Source of the DNA: Synechococcus sp. UW140
GTDB lineage: Bacteria; Cyanobacteriota; Cyanobacteriia; PCC-6307; Cyanobiaceae
Length of the DNA: 39,339 bases
Assembly: GCA_945860085.1 (NCBI GenBank)
Contig: CAMAPJ010000018.1
Coordinates: 1 to 39,339 of the forward strand
Direction of reading: 5' to 3'
The position numbers and the translations under genes were made by a program. Shown here piece by piece: positions 37,964 through 39,339 of the stretch. Position 1 is the first letter of the stretch. The number at the start of each line of letters is the position of its first letter. Below the pieces are notes generated by a model. That model was not told the origin of the DNA and made no database searches. It saw only the letters and a program-made list of their open reading frames with translations.

Positions 37964-38653
37964 GTGATCGACGCCCAACCCCTAGCCCTGCGCCACCATC
38001 CGGTCCTAAACCAATGGCAAGGCTTCCGTCCCGAGGCGATCGCGCCCGGACCCCAGGCCGCCCCTGGGGTCCTGCCCACCGTCGTCGAGCAATCCGGCCG
38101 GGGCGAGCGGGCCTTTGACATCTATTCGCGCCTGCTGCGCGATCGGATCATCTTCCTGGGCACCGGCATCGATGACGCCGTTGCCGATGCCTTGGTGGCC
38201 CAGCTGCTGTTCCTTGAGGCCGAAGACCCCGAAAAGGACATCCAGATCTACGTGAACTCCCCCGGCGGCTCGGTGACAGCGGGCCTGGCCATCTACGACA
38301 CGATGCAGCAGGTATCCCCTGACATCGTCACCATCTGCTACGGCCTGGCCGCCAGCATGGGCGCCTTCCTGCTGTCGGGCGGCACCAAGGGCAAGCGCCT
38401 AGCCCTGCCTAATGCCCGAATCATGATTCACCAGCCCCTAGGCGGCGCCCAGGGCCAGGCCGTGGACATCGAAATCCAGGCCAAGGAGATCCTCTTCCTC
38501 AAGGACACCCTCAATGGGCTGATGGCCGAACACACGGGCCAACCCCTCGAAAAAATCGCCGAAGATACGGACAGGGATTATTTTCTCTCCCCGGCCGAAG
38601 CGGTCACCTACGGGCTGATCGACAGGGTCGTCACCGAAGTGAATCCCATCTGA
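37964..38653 (+). CDS. clpP: ATP-dependent Clp protease proteolytic subunit
   Basis: The 229-aa serine protease subunit has the triad Ser131 (in [10 protein letters not shown]), His156 ([11 protein letters not shown]) and Asp205 (DTDRD), with [20 protein letters not shown]. The N-terminus is about 35 residues longer than typical ([20 protein letters not shown]), perhaps a propeptide. Starts GTG at 37964 (MIDAQPLAL). It is followed at 78 nt by clpX, its ATPase partner. Among the several cyanobacterial ClpP proteins, the position next to tig and clpX suggests the ClpX-dependent type. Confidence 0.95.
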   Translation: MIDAQPLALRHHPVLNQWQGFRPEAIAPGPQAAPGVLPTVVEQSGRGERAFDIYSRLLRDRIIFLGTGIDDAVADALVAQLLFLEAEDPEKDIQIYVNSPGGSVTAGLAIYDTMQQVSPDIVTICYGLAASMGAFLLSGGTKGKRLALPNARIMIHQPLGGAQGQAVDIEIQAKEILFLKDTLNGLMAEHTGQPLEKIAEDTDRDYFLSPAEAVTYGLIDRVVTEVNPI

Positions 38654-38731
38654 CCCCCCGCCCCAGCGTCTGCTCCCGCCCCAGCTCCACGCCCCACCTG
38701 CCCTGGCCTGACCCCTTAGACGCTCCCCTCG

Positions 38732-39339
38732 ATGGCCAAGTTCGACGCCCACCTGAAGTGCTCGTTCTGCGGCAAGTCCCAGGAACAGGTCCGCAAGTTG
38801 ATTGCCGGACCTGGGGTGTACATCTGCGACGAGTGCATCGATCTCTGCAATGAGATCCTCGATGAGGAGCTGACCGAAAGCCAGGTGGCGGCCCGCAGCA
38901 GTGCACCCGAAACCAAGAGCAAGACCCCCAGCAAGAAAACAGCCAAACCAGCCCCGACCCTGGCGGAGGTGCCCAAGCCCCACCAGATCAAGGCCTTCCT
39001 CGACCAGCAGGTGGTTGGCCAGGAAGAAGCCAAAAAAGTGTTGGCGGTAGCGGTGTACAACCACTACAAACGGCTGGCCTGGCAGGGCGATGGCCAGGGC
39101 GAAACAGACCAGACCGCTACCCGCCTGCAGAAGTCGAACATCCTGCTGATCGGGCCCACCGGCTGTGGTAAGACCCTGCTCGCCCAGACCCTGGCCGAGA
39201 TGCTGGATGTGCCCTTCGCCGTGGCTGATGCCACCACCTTGACGGAGGCTGGCTACGTCGGTGAAGACGTGGAGAACATCCTGCTGCGGCTGCTGCAGAA
39301 GTCCGACATGGATGTGGAGCAGGCCCAGCGCGGCATCAT
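38732..39339 (+). CDS. clpX: ATP-dependent protease ATPase subunit ClpX (5' part)
   Basis: The reading frame starts at ATG 38732 and runs off the right edge after about 202 residues. The N-terminal C4 zinc finger is complete (Cys10, Cys13, Cys32, Cys35 in [11 protein letters not shown] and VYICDECID). It is followed by a Lys/Ser/Ala-rich linker and the AAA+ domain with [20 protein letters not shown] (Walker A) and [17 protein letters not shown]. ClpX unfolds proteins and feeds them to ClpP, encoded just upstream. The gene would be expected to end about 750 bp beyond the window. Confidence 0.97.
   Translation, partial: MAKFDAHLKCSFCGKSQEQVRKLIAGPGVYICDECIDLCNEILDEELTESQVAARSSAPETKSKTPSKKTAKPAPTLAEVPKPHQIKAFLDQQVVGQEEAKKVLAVAVYNHYKRLAWQGDGQGETDQTATRLQKSNILLIGPTGCGKTLLAQTLAEMLDVPFAVADATTLTEAGYVGEDVENILLRLLQKSDMDVEQAQRGI

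Overview
The window looks like core chromosome of a GC-rich unicellular picocyanobacterium of the Cyanobium/Synechococcus type. The evidence is psbZ (photosystem II), cobH, ycf23/DUF561, a four-ACT-domain aspartate kinase, SecA without a C-terminal zinc motif, a cyanobacterial-type sigma factor, and repeated HIP1 octamers (GCGATCGC). Base composition is roughly two thirds G+C by eye and is even across the genes. I see no transposase, integrase, phage gene or CRISPR array. The species call is inference.

Layout. 1-2.6 kb: the 5' end of a sigma-70 family gene, mgtE and a glutathione peroxidase. 2.6-8.1 kb: two tandem crcB/fluC genes, a small SH3-like protein and gyrB on the minus strand, divergent from miaA-infC. 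8.1-14.5 kb: a dienelactone hydrolase divergent from a GntR-type regulator that overlaps cysE; then secA, a GNAT acetyltransferase and tRNA-Gly(GCC). 14.6-19 kb (minus): psbZ-ribH-rfbA-rfbC-rfbD-rfbB, giving the complete dTDP-L-rhamnose pathway behind ribH. 19-24.4 kb: mutS, cobH, holA and a DUF6165 gene. 24.5-31.2 kb: lysC, uvrB, ycf23, tilS and a TPR-like protein. 31.3-35.5 kb (minus): asd-dapA-rnj. After a noncoding, repeat-rich gap of about 850 bp, tig-clpP-clpX runs rightward and clpX leaves the window.

The genes form a few recognisable units. lysC, asd and dapA belong to the aspartate/lysine pathway, although lysC lies about 8 kb from the other two. tig, clpP and clpX handle folding and proteolysis of new proteins. 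rfbA, rfbC, rfbD and rfbB make the rhamnose donor for surface polysaccharide. Paired crcB genes suggest a fluoride channel.

I found no clearly new multi-gene system; most of the window is housekeeping. The more unusual signals are not protein genes. They are: stop codons built into GC-rich hairpins without U-tracts (mgtE, miaA, infC, dienelactone hydrolase, holA); a near-perfect polypurine mirror repeat directly upstream of the RNase J start codon; tandem 12-, 13- and 22-bp repeats in intergenic DNA; two apparent decayed C-terminal tails (after crcB and after tig); a composite palindrome upstream of tig; and a paired-repeat element upstream of the sigma factor. These rest on reading by eye and need genome-scale comparison.
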